Made by a program: the position numbers and the translations under genes. Below the pieces are notes generated by a model. That model saw only the letters and a program-made list of their open reading frames with translations. It ran no database searches and was not told the origin of the DNA. From an uncultured Synergistales bacterium (GTDB lineage Bacteria > Synergistota > Synergistia > Synergistales > Aminobacteriaceae): a DNA stretch of 33,138 nt. The stretch lies in the NCBI GenBank assembly GCA_905233215.1, contig CAJODC010000011.1, forward strand, positions 1 through 33,138. The letters are read 5' to 3'. Shown here in pieces: positions 24,782 through 30,870 of this stretch; the first letter of the stretch is position 1, and every line of letters begins with the position of its first letter.

Positions 24782-24802
24782 GACGAGAACACCTCCTAGA
24801 AA

Positions 24803-25021
24803 TTACCTGCTCAGGCTCTCAAACCTTCTGAGAACGTGAGTACCTTTGAGATGAGAATTTCTGCGGGCGTAATCAACCGCTCTCATGCTCTCATTGTTGC
24901 GGACTCTTACGAATACTTCATGGCTTCCTGCTGTGAATTTTCCGAATACCTGTTCCGCTCCTGACGCTGACATTGCCGAAAGAACGAGCAATAACACAGC
25001 CGCTGCCGTTAAACGTTTCAT
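24803..25021 (-). CDS. Small exported protein, possibly a truncated paralogue
   Basis: This 72-residue protein has a clear signal peptide (MKRLTAAAVLLLVLSAMSASGA) and a short basic mature part. The mature N-terminus EQVFGKFTAG resembles the start of the neighbouring exported proteins (RDFGKFTV, QDFGEYTV), after which similarity is lost, so it may be a shortened or eroded copy. ATG 25021 has only a modest Shine-Dalgarno (AAAGGGAAA). It sits 22 nt after the 136-residue gene and 21 nt before the 270-residue gene, on the same strand. Function is unknown. Confidence 0.55.
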   Translation of the reverse strand: MKRLTAAAVLLLVLSAMSASGAEQVFGKFTAGSHEVFVRVRNNESMRAVDYARRNSHLKGTHVLRRFESLSR

Positions 25022-25043
25022 AACGGATTTTCCCTTTCTGTGA

Positions 25044-25454
25044 TTACTTCACTTTGATTGACTCTTCAATGTCAAACATTGCGTCATTGTCATGGGGGCA
25101 CATCAGAACAAGCAGATAGCTTCCCTTTTTGGGATTGGAGAGTCGGCCGAAGCATTCTACGCCGTCCTCTGTGTATGTGAAGACGTAATAGTCCTCTATG
25201 TCTTCCATGTCATCTGAGCCGTATTGCTCTGCGATTTCTTTGGCGATGTTATCGAGTGATTTTCCGCCTTTTGACTCAACAACGATTTCCATGATCATAC
25301 GGCCTTTCATCAGTGTAACTCTTGAGCCTTCATGATCCACTTTCCAGCCTTTCGGAACATTGACGGTGAATTTTCCGAAGTCCCGAACTGCACCGAATGC
25401 CGCCGATGAAAGCAGCACTGCCAATACCAGCGATAAAGCTAATAAACGTTTCAT
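25044..25454 (-). CDS. Exported protein with one PsbP/DcrB-like domain
   Basis: This is a 136-residue secreted protein of unknown function and the first gene of a four-gene operon. The signal peptide covers about residues 1-21 (MKRLLALSLVLAVLLSSAAFG). The mature domain starts VRDFGKFTVNVPKGWKVD and continues with strands, a helix (SLDNIAKEIAEQYG) and strands, matching each repeat of the 270-residue protein downstream. ATG 25454 has AGGAGGC upstream. A candidate promoter with TTGACA lies ~70 nt upstream, with two direct repeats just beyond it. Confidence 0.7.
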   Translation of the reverse strand: MKRLLALSLVLAVLLSSAAFGAVRDFGKFTVNVPKGWKVDHEGSRVTLMKGRMIMEIVVESKGGKSLDNIAKEIAEQYGSDDMEDIEDYYVFTYTEDGVECFGRLSNPKKGSYLLVLMCPHDNDAMFDIEESIKVK

Positions 25455-25521
25455 GAAAATGCCTCCTGATTAAGAAATTACGCCGTCTATTATTACAACA
25501 GTTACAACAAAATCATAGAGA

Positions 25522-25527
25522 TGTCAA
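25522..25527 (-). promoter_or_regulatory. Candidate -35 of the exported-protein operon promoter
   Basis: On the minus strand a perfect TTGACA (25527-25522) is followed by an AT-rich stretch. Possible -10 words (TGTAAC at 15 bp, TAACTG at 17 bp) are poor, which would fit an activator-dependent promoter. It is the only promoter-like element before the four-gene operon. Confidence 0.4.
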
Positions 25528-25532
25528 CAAAT

Positions 25533-25564
25533 GTTTGCGCAGAAAAATTAACGTTTGCGCAGAA
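25533..25564 (-). repeat. Two 12-bp direct repeats upstream of the operon promoter
   Basis: GTTTGCGCAGAA occurs exactly twice on the + strand, at 25533-25544 and 25553-25564, spaced 20 bp start to start (about two helical turns). The copies lie directly upstream of the TTGACA of the minus-strand operon promoter, a classical activator position. Confidence 0.75.
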
Positions 25565-25640
25565 TAAAATTTGTCTTAATTGCAATCGGAATCGCTATCA
25601 CACTGAGCGAAAATGCGCGGTGCTAGTAATGATGAACTAG

Positions 25641-25680
25641 AAAGCCCCCACTTATTGAAGCGGGGGATAGTCCATTGAGG
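25641..25680 (+). mobile_element. Solo hairpin resembling an IS200/IS605 (tnpB-type) right end
   Basis: GAAAGCCCCCACTT at 25640-25653 pairs with AAGCGGGGG (25658-25666) around a 4-nt loop, with one mismatch. AAAGCCCCCAC...GTGGGGG-like hairpins with this exact left flank are characteristic of the right end/omega-RNA 3' region of IS605-family tnpB elements. No tnpB lies next to it, so it would be a remnant or a non-autonomous derivative. A tnpB gene begins 7 kb away at 32687. The outer boundaries are unknown. Confidence 0.5.
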
Positions 25681-25701
25681 GGGGTAAAACTATTCAACGA
25701 T

Positions 25702-25791
25702 CGAACAAGAACGAGGGGTAATTATCCTTCAGTGAAAAATCTTCTTGCAGGTGTAAGAATTTTCACGTTTAATGCGTTCTTCATTTGTTCG
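25702..25791. repeat. Nested imperfect inverted repeat
   Basis: The outer arms are CGAACAA-GAACG (25702-25713) and CGTTC-TTCA-TTTGTTCG (25775-25791). Inside them, GTGAAAAATCTT (25732-25743) and AAGAATTTTCAC (25755-25766) pair over 12 bp with one mismatch around an 11-nt loop. There is no T-run, so it is not a terminator. It could be a short palindromic mobile unit or a structured RNA. Confidence 0.6.
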
Positions 25792-25838
25792 TTACGTCAA
25801 ACATTATAGCCTTAATTTTGCCGGTGTCAATAGCAGTG

Positions 25839-25870
25839 AAAAAAAAATCCCCTGACATTGCGCCGGGGGA
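25839..25870 (-). terminator. Terminator of the solute-binding protein gene
   Basis: On the minus strand TCCCC (25870-25866) pairs with GGGGA (25852-25848), followed by nine T (25847-25839). It is 15 nt after the stop codon of the 25885-26685 gene. Confidence 0.8.
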
Positions 25871-25884
25871 GTTGTTGTTGAATG

Positions 25885-26685
25885 TTACTCGGCCTTGTAA
25901 TCTTTCGTGAGAACGAGTGCAACCTGCTTTGCATCCTCGTAGGGCTCTGAGAAGTCGGTGAACATTTTGCGCTCCTCGTTGACGGTGATACCGGCGCAAA
26001 TCATGTCTACTTTCCCTGAGTTCACGGCCATGAAGAGCGAGTCGAACGGGTAAGCGATGATCACGAGTTCCTTGTCGAGTTTGCCAGCGATGAGAGCGCA
26101 CATCTCAATGTCAATCCCTGTGTAACCATCGCCGACCTTGATGTCATAGGGAGGGAAGCCCGACTCTGTTCCGAGATACAACTTTCCGCCTTTTGCGCCG
26201 ACATGAAGGTCAATGTCTTCGGGTTTTGCCACTGTAGGATCTTCTTTGTACTTCAGCATTATCGCTTCAAGTGAGCCGTCAGCTTTGATTTCAGCGAGGG
26301 CTTTGTTGACCTGATCCAATAATTCCTTGTTGCCCTGCTTGAAACCGATTGCGTACTGTTCGACAGTGAGAGCATCAGGAAGTATCTTGAGGGTATCAGG
26401 ATTATTCTTCACGAACTGAATCGCTGGTGCCTCGTCCATTATTGCTCCCTGAATCTTTCCGACCTTCAATGCCTGTACAACGTCTGTTGCTTTCTCGTAG
26501 GTAGTGAGCTGTTCTTTGGCTTTTTCACCGAGCATATTCTTTGCGATGCCTTCAGCGATTGTTCCGCGCTGAGTTCCGATCTTGTAGTTCACGAACTGTT
26601 CGGGCTTCGAGATGTTGAGGCCGTCAGCGAATGCGATTCCGGCTGTGAGAGCGAGAACTGCGAGGACTGCTGCAAATTTCTTCAT
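25885..26685 (-). CDS. Amino-acid-type solute-binding protein with permuted lobes
   Basis: This is an exported binding protein of the polar amino acid (SBP_bac_3) family, 266 residues with a signal peptide at 1-20 (cleavage near FA-DG). The domain order is unusual. Residues 27-147 match the part that normally comes second (YKIGTQRGTIAEGIAK, KIQGAIMDEAPAIQFVK, NKALAEIKADGSLEAI). Residues 168-260 match the canonical N-terminal part (LYLGTESGFPPYDI, GYTGIDIEMCALIAGKL, FDSLFMAVNSGKVDMICAGIT, EERKMFTDFSEPY). Ligand-binding residues of the family (R239 of EERK, T42 of RGT, D84) are kept. ATG 26685 is preceded by GAAGGAG. No permease or ATPase gene adjoins it. A clear promoter and terminator make it a single-gene unit. 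The ligand is unknown. Confidence 0.85.
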   Translation of the reverse strand: MKKFAAVLAVLALTAGIAFADGLNISKPEQFVNYKIGTQRGTIAEGIAKNMLGEKAKEQLTTYEKATDVVQALKVGKIQGAIMDEAPAIQFVKNNPDTLKILPDALTVEQYAIGFKQGNKELLDQVNKALAEIKADGSLEAIMLKYKEDPTVAKPEDIDLHVGAKGGKLYLGTESGFPPYDIKVGDGYTGIDIEMCALIAGKLDKELVIIAYPFDSLFMAVNSGKVDMICAGITVNEERKMFTDFSEPYEDAKQVALVLTKDYKAE

Positions 26686-26726
26686 GATAAAAACTCCTTC
26701 GTAATCAAAATTTTTCAACGGAACGT

Positions 26727-26755
26727 ATTATAACCGTCAGCATTAAATTTGTAAA
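26727..26755 (-). promoter_or_regulatory. Promoter of the solute-binding protein gene
   Basis: On the minus strand the -35 TTTACA (26755-26750) and the -10 TATAAT (26732-26727) are exactly 17 bp apart. The predicted start of transcription is near 26720, about 35 nt upstream of the ATG. Confidence 0.8.
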
Positions 26756-26846
26756 TATAGTTTCGTTAAAAACTTAAAACTAAACTTTTGTTCATTTTTG
26801 TCAAGTGATAAAATGATACTTAATTTCGGAAATGAGGTGTTTCAGT

Positions 26847-27005
26847 GTGATTAAGATTAAGAGGATTTTAATTGCGGCATTGGCTGTATTGCTGATGTCT
26901 GGAATGTGTTTCGGCGCAGCGCAGAATGATGTTTCGGGCATACCTGAAGACATTGTGCTTGCGGTGAACGCGGCAGAAACAGTTCGCTATGCTCTGCATA
27001 ACTGA
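26847..27005 (+). pseudogene. 5' fragment (signal peptide) of a frameshifted phosphoesterase
   Basis: A GTG at 26847 with GAGGTG 7 nt upstream opens a 52-codon frame. It begins MIKIKRILIAALAVLLMSGM, a clear signal peptide, and runs to TGA at 27003-27005. The downstream phosphoesterase domain is in the +1 frame and overlaps its end. If one A of the AAA at 26977-26979 is dropped, the frames join as ...NAAEQFAMLCITDVHH..., giving a normal exported enzyme of about 387 residues. A weak -10 (TAAAAT, 26809-26814) precedes it. This may be a real frameshift mutation or an assembly/sequencing error. Confidence 0.7.
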
Positions 27006-28011
27006 TGTTCACCATCAAGCAGAAAGGATAGAAACGTGTATCAAGTACCTTAACGGACTGGAAGCTGTAGACTGCGGCTGTTGTCTTGGTGACATAAACA
27101 ACAATTTCACGCAGAATATAGCATGGTATGCGGACGCATTGAGGAGCAGCACTAAGCCGTTTTACACGGTGAAAGGGAATCACGAGCTGGGTAAAGGCAG
27201 TTCCAGACAAAAAGGAGCGACAACTGAAGCCATATTCAACAAGTATATAAAGCCTGTGTCTAACAAAATCGGCATTCCCAATCTCAAGAAAGCATATTAC
27301 CGTGTCGACTGGGAACAGTACGGCGTAACGCTGATTGCTCTTGATGGCTACCTTCCTCCGCAGAAGACAGACAAAAAAGGTGAGTTTATCTACACAGGAG
27401 TGCTACCGTACTTCGGACAGGAACAAATCTCGTGGCTGATAAACGAACTCGGAAAAATTCCTTCAGGCAACAGTCTGGTCATAATGCTTCATGATGTAGA
27501 TTTCAGAACAGCTTCTATCAAGAACACATTTACTCAGGGCAAAATCGGCGCTGGATACAGCACAGACAAGAACCCTTATGGACAGGACGGAGTAGTTCTG
27601 GACATAATCGAAGCATGGAGGCTGGGCAGCCGTTTCGAGAAAACATATGTCCCAAAGGAAAGCACTGGCCTTGCTGAGACAATACGTGTGAAATGTGATT
27701 ACACATCACGCGGAAAAGGTGATTTTGTCTGCTGGATTGCCGGACATCGCCACAGAGATTTGGTATCAAGAAGCAAAAAATATCCTGCTCAACTTGTACT
27801 ACGCTTTGCTTGCGCGGTACACGGAGCATTGAGCAGATATTCAGACTTGGTGAGAACACCCAACACAAGGGCTGTTGACGTTATGACCGTTCTTGTGGTC
27901 GACAAAGTGAGCAGGTCAATCAAGCTGGTACGTATCGGCGCGGATATAACATACGATCTCAAAGAACGCAAAATGGCCAGCATTAAGTGGGATTATTCGC
28001 CGGAAAAGTAG
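26989..28011 (+). CDS. Metallophosphoesterase domain, separated from its signal peptide
   Basis: This is a calcineurin-like phosphoesterase whose catalytic motifs are all intact: ITDVHH (residues 4-9), LGDINNN (33-39), VKGNHELG (61-68), MLHDVDF and a terminal GHRHRD. The ATG at 26989 is only the first available start in this frame. It lies inside the first conserved strand and has no ribosome binding site, so this 340-residue frame is probably not translated on its own. Most likely it is the body of a gene beginning at 26847, broken by a frameshift at about 26977. The substrate is unknown. The 3' end overlaps cbiET on the opposite strand by 29 nt. Confidence 0.7.
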   Translation: MLCITDVHHQAERIETCIKYLNGLEAVDCGCCLGDINNNFTQNIAWYADALRSSTKPFYTVKGNHELGKGSSRQKGATTEAIFNKYIKPVSNKIGIPNLKKAYYRVDWEQYGVTLIALDGYLPPQKTDKKGEFIYTGVLPYFGQEQISWLINELGKIPSGNSLVIMLHDVDFRTASIKNTFTQGKIGAGYSTDKNPYGQDGVVLDIIEAWRLGSRFEKTYVPKESTGLAETIRVKCDYTSRGKGDFVCWIAGHRHRDLVSRSKKYPAQLVLRFACAVHGALSRYSDLVRTPNTRAVDVMTVLVVDKVSRSIKLVRIGADITYDLKERKMASIKWDYSPEK

Positions 28012-29176
28012 ATTTTTCCGCACTGAGAATCATTACGGGGTTGTTGGCTTTCATCATTGTCAGTGAAGGAGTCAGATTTTTTGTTGACACTGCCGAAATC
28101 TGAACAGCCTCGAATTTTTCCCATCTCTTCATGATTTCGTAGGCTTCCGTGAAAGTCTCAATCGTTACGCACGCAATGACTACCCGGACAGGAGGCTTCA
28201 ATCGTTGAAGTATTCCAGAAAGTTCACCGTCAGTCCCTCCGATGAAAACATGAGTCGGAACTGGCAGTGTGTCGAAAACTTCAAGGGCTCGTGCGTTGTG
28301 TATCGTTACGTTGTGAAGATGAAATTTCATGGCGTTCCTTGCGGTCAACTCTGCTGCCGTTGGATTCATCTCGACTGCGTGAACGTCAGCAAACGGAAAC
28401 TCATTGCCTGCACTCACGCTTATACTTCCTGACCCTGAGCCTATGTCCCAAAAAACAGAGTCGGCTCTAAGCCCAAGCCTTGACATTATTACGGCTCTGA
28501 CTGACTCGTTCGTCATCACGATGTTTCCCTCACGATGAAAATCTTTGTCCCTCAAGTGCAGTCGTTCAGGGACATAAGGATTCTCGTTCCTCACAAGCAC
28601 TATCGACAGAGACGGAAACTCAGTGTCAGCAAAATCACGAGGACTCCCCTGAAAAATTCTCTCATTCTCTCCGCCCAAGCATGAGCCTATCACTACTTCA
28701 ACGTCAAGGCATAACAGCTTTTCACACGCCCACGAAGGAGAAATTTTACTGTCGCAGAAAAGAATTGTCAGCCTGTTTCTTTCAACTGTCGTCAAAAATG
28801 TCGACTCCTTCAACGCCCGGCCATGTCCTGAAAGAATTTTCGCGTCCTGCCACGTCTCTTTTGCCTTAGCACAGATGACTTGAAGCGAGCTTATTCCGGG
28901 AATGACTGTGATTTTTTTACCGGGAAACTTTCTTTTCACAACCGTCAAGAGACTGAAGCACCCTGCATCACCTGAAACAAGAAGCAAAATTTTTCCCGAT
29001 TCATTTTCTAGGTCAGCAAAATTCTTTATGTCAACAATCTTTTTGCCGACTGGAATCAATTCCGCCAACCTCCTGTCAGCAAACACAACATCAGCATCAT
29101 CGAGAGCGTTCTTCACTTCCTGAGTCAGTGTCATCTCTCCCGTACCTGCTCCGGCAATAACAATTTCATTCGTCAT
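27983..29176 (-). CDS. cbiET: Precorrin-6Y C5,15-methyltransferase, CbiE-CbiT fusion
   Basis: This is a bifunctional cobalamin biosynthesis enzyme (CobL type) that methylates C5 and C15 and decarboxylates the ring acetate side chain. The N-terminal ~190 residues are CbiE, a tetrapyrrole methylase (IVIAGAGTGEMTLTQEV, LLVSGDAGCFSLL). The C-terminal ~190 residues are CbiT, a Rossmann methyltransferase (MTNESVRAVIMSRLGL, FWDIGSGSGSISVSAG, VFIGGTDGELSGIL). The length is 397 residues. I chose ATG 29176 with GGGAG 6 nt upstream over an in-frame start at 29209. It overlaps the end of cbiD by 11 nt, and its 3' end overlaps the convergent phosphoesterase gene by 29 nt. Confidence 0.92.
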   Translation of the reverse strand: MTNEIVIAGAGTGEMTLTQEVKNALDDADVVFADRRLAELIPVGKKIVDIKNFADLENESGKILLLVSGDAGCFSLLTVVKRKFPGKKITVIPGISSLQVICAKAKETWQDAKILSGHGRALKESTFLTTVERNRLTILFCDSKISPSWACEKLLCLDVEVVIGSCLGGENERIFQGSPRDFADTEFPSLSIVLVRNENPYVPERLHLRDKDFHREGNIVMTNESVRAVIMSRLGLRADSVFWDIGSGSGSISVSAGNEFPFADVHAVEMNPTAAELTARNAMKFHLHNVTIHNARALEVFDTLPVPTHVFIGGTDGELSGILQRLKPPVRVVIACVTIETFTEAYEIMKRWEKFEAVQISAVSTKNLTPSLTMMKANNPVMILSAEKSTFPANNPT

Positions 29177-30233
29177 GGTATGCTCCCAAAATTTTCCCTT
29201 CAGTGTCAAAAAAAATCACGTCAATTTTCACAGCTTTGTTGACTCTTTCGGCGCATCTTTTCCATGTCGCCTCCGCTATATTATCCCAAACTTTTTCGAG
29301 ATGTCCGCTCTTTATGATTTCTATTGCCTCGCTCGTTGTGTTGCTGCGGTAGACACTGGCTATGACGTTCTGACATGCTCCCGTCAAGGCTAGATGAGTG
29401 CAGAGTGCTTCAAGTCTTCCGTCAGATGCTTTGCTGTGTGTGATGAAACTTCCTGCCGTTACTTTGAGCAGTTTTCCGGGCTGACCGCAGATTATCACAC
29501 GAGTGAAACCGAATCTCTCCGCCTCGTCAAGAACATGGCCGGGATAATTCACACACTGAATCACGTTGCGCCCTTCAATGTGAAAATTCCTGCGAGCAAT
29601 TTTCTCCCCTGTTCCGGCAAAAGTAACAAAAATTTCATCGTAACCGAGTGAACGTATCATGCTCATCTCAAGCGTCAGTGAATCCAAAATCGCACGCTCA
29701 TTCATGGGCTTCACGACTCCTGTTGTGCCTAAGATCGAAATTCCTCCAACGATGCCTAGTCGGGGGTTGAATGTGCGTTTGGCGAGTTCTTCACCGTTTT
29801 TGACTGACACTGTTACTTTGAGCGAACGTTTCGGGATAACTTCACGGACTGCGAGAGCGATCATCTTTCTTGGAACGGGATTGATTGCTGGCTGGCCGAC
29901 TGGGATTTTCAGACCGGGAAGAGTAACAGTCCCTACACCTTCACCGGCGATGAATGCGATCTCGTTCTCACCGTCAGCAAGTTCGACAAGTGCTGAAATT
30001 TCCGCTCCGTCAGTAACATCGCTCTTATCATCTCCGGCATCTTTTATCACCGTAAAACGATTGCCTTCACGAAAAGTTGACAGTGAAAATTCACGGCCTT
30101 CGAGATTTTTGACGGTTACTGAGTTCGGAGCTTCGCCGGAAACGAGAAATATAGCTGATGCTTTAGCCGCCGCTGCCGCACAGGTGCCTGTTGTTATCCC
30201 AGTCCGTAAAGTATCGCGTTGACGATTGCACAA
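29166..30233 (-). CDS. cbiD: Cobalt-precorrin-5B (C1)-methyltransferase CbiD
   Basis: CbiD methylates C1 of the corrin ring precursor in the anaerobic cobalamin pathway. Family hallmarks are the N-terminal LRTGITTGTCAAAAAKAS, DAGDDKSDVTDGAEI, PRLGIVGGISILGTTGVVKP and VIICGQPGKLLKVTAG. The length is 355 residues. The start is uncertain: TTG 30233 is the first in-frame candidate before LRTG and lacks a good ribosome binding site, but it lies inside cbiC (40-nt overlap), so translational coupling is likely. The presence of cbiD indicates the oxygen-independent (early cobalt insertion) route, fitting an anaerobe. Confidence 0.94.
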   Translation of the reverse strand: MCNRQRDTLRTGITTGTCAAAAAKASAIFLVSGEAPNSVTVKNLEGREFSLSTFREGNRFTVIKDAGDDKSDVTDGAEISALVELADGENEIAFIAGEGVGTVTLPGLKIPVGQPAINPVPRKMIALAVREVIPKRSLKVTVSVKNGEELAKRTFNPRLGIVGGISILGTTGVVKPMNERAILDSLTLEMSMIRSLGYDEIFVTFAGTGEKIARRNFHIEGRNVIQCVNYPGHVLDEAERFGFTRVIICGQPGKLLKVTAGSFITHSKASDGRLEALCTHLALTGACQNVIASVYRSNTTSEAIEIIKSGHLEKVWDNIAEATWKRCAERVNKAVKIDVIFFDTEGKILGAYHDE

Positions 30234-30799
30234 GCGACTGTTGTACCGCCTTTTCTGCCGTGAGCGATTATGCTTGGCGTTGATGTGAGTGAGGCTAACA
30301 TTTCTTTTGCCTCAATGACGTTGACGAAGCCGACAGGGACTCCGATGACAAGAGCCGGACTCGCTTTGCCGTCTCGTATCAGTTCACAGAGCCGTATCAA
30401 TGCTGTTGGAGCGTTGCCGATTGCGTAGACTGCTGACGGGTAATCACGGACGCAATGCTCTATGTTGATGACTGAGCGTGTGATTTTACGTGAGAGAGAT
30501 TCTTTTTTGACGCTTTCGTCTGAGACATGACAGATTATTTTTGTTCCGTAACGCTTCGTGATGCCTGACGCTAACATGAGCGTATCAGTGATTACGGGAG
30601 TGTTGACGGCTAAGGCTTTGCGTGCGAGATTGACGGCATTGGGCGTGAATGTCAATGTGTGAAGAAAATCAAAGTCCGCTGTTGCGTGAATGACACGTTT
30701 AATGACAGGGAGGTTTTCGGGGTGACAGGGAAAATCACCGATTGCCTCTTGAATTATGCGCATACTTTCACGTTCGATTTCTTCGGGCTGTAATATCAT
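30194..30799 (-). CDS. cbiC: Cobalt-precorrin-8 methylmutase CbiC
   Basis: CbiC (CobH) moves a methyl group from C11 to C12 to form (cobalt-)hydrogenobyrinic acid/cobyrinate. The active-site histidine is in VIKRVIHATADFDFLHTLTF. Other family segments are ITDTLMLASGITKR, AIGNAPTALIRLCELI, GVPVGFVNVIEAKE and HGRKGGTTVACAIVNAIL. I use ATG 30799 (MILQPEEIERES), giving 201 residues; a longer frame from 30832 would start inside the hairpin that ends pckA. No strong ribosome binding site is seen for either start. It is the first of three overlapping cobalamin genes (cbiC-cbiD-cbiET). Confidence 0.93.
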   Translation of the reverse strand: MILQPEEIERESMRIIQEAIGDFPCHPENLPVIKRVIHATADFDFLHTLTFTPNAVNLARKALAVNTPVITDTLMLASGITKRYGTKIICHVSDESVKKESLSRKITRSVINIEHCVRDYPSAVYAIGNAPTALIRLCELIRDGKASPALVIGVPVGFVNVIEAKEMLASLTSTPSIIAHGRKGGTTVACAIVNAILYGLG

Positions 30800-30808
30800 G
30801 ACTAATAC

Positions 30809-30840
30809 AATAAATTCCCCTCTGACTCTCATCAGGGGGG
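30809..30840 (-). terminator. Probable terminator of pckA
   Basis: On the minus strand GGGG/CCCC-type arms (CCCC at 30839-30836 and GGGG at 30820-30817) plus CTGA/TCAG form a stem with a 6-nt loop and a one-base bulge, followed by AATTTATT. The U-tract is weak, so some readthrough into the cbi genes is possible. Confidence 0.55.
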
Positions 30841-30870
30841 ATTATGTACAGGGGTTTCAGGCTTCAAACT

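Larger units (their letters stand above)
25455..25884. other. 430-nt gene-free region with several DNA structures
   Basis: No credible gene is present. From left to right it holds the upstream region of the exported-protein operon with its direct repeats, a stretch ending in an IS200/IS605-like hairpin (25645-25666), a nested inverted repeat (25702-25791), and the terminator of the solute-binding protein gene (25839-25870). These elements are listed separately. Confidence 0.6.

Noticed and set aside
25500-25570. CRISPR array suggested by repeated GTTTGCGCAGAA
   Set aside because: There are only two 12-bp copies with an 8-bp gap and no cas genes; operator-type repeats fit better.
25560-25640. 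3' end of a decayed tnpB reading frame before the IS-like hairpin
   Set aside because: The frames before the hairpin show no convincing TnpB C-terminal motif (no zinc-finger cysteine pattern or RuvC III), so a coding remnant cannot be supported by eye.
25781-26101. Arginine- and histidine-rich 106-codon minus-strand frame
   Set aside because: It is an alternate-frame shadow of the solute-binding protein gene and runs through that gene's terminator.
28001-28020. CGGAAAA/TTTTCCG hairpin at the convergent phosphoesterase and cbiET ends
   Set aside because: It lacks a proper U-tract outside the stem on either strand and overlaps both stop regions, so I do not call it a terminator.
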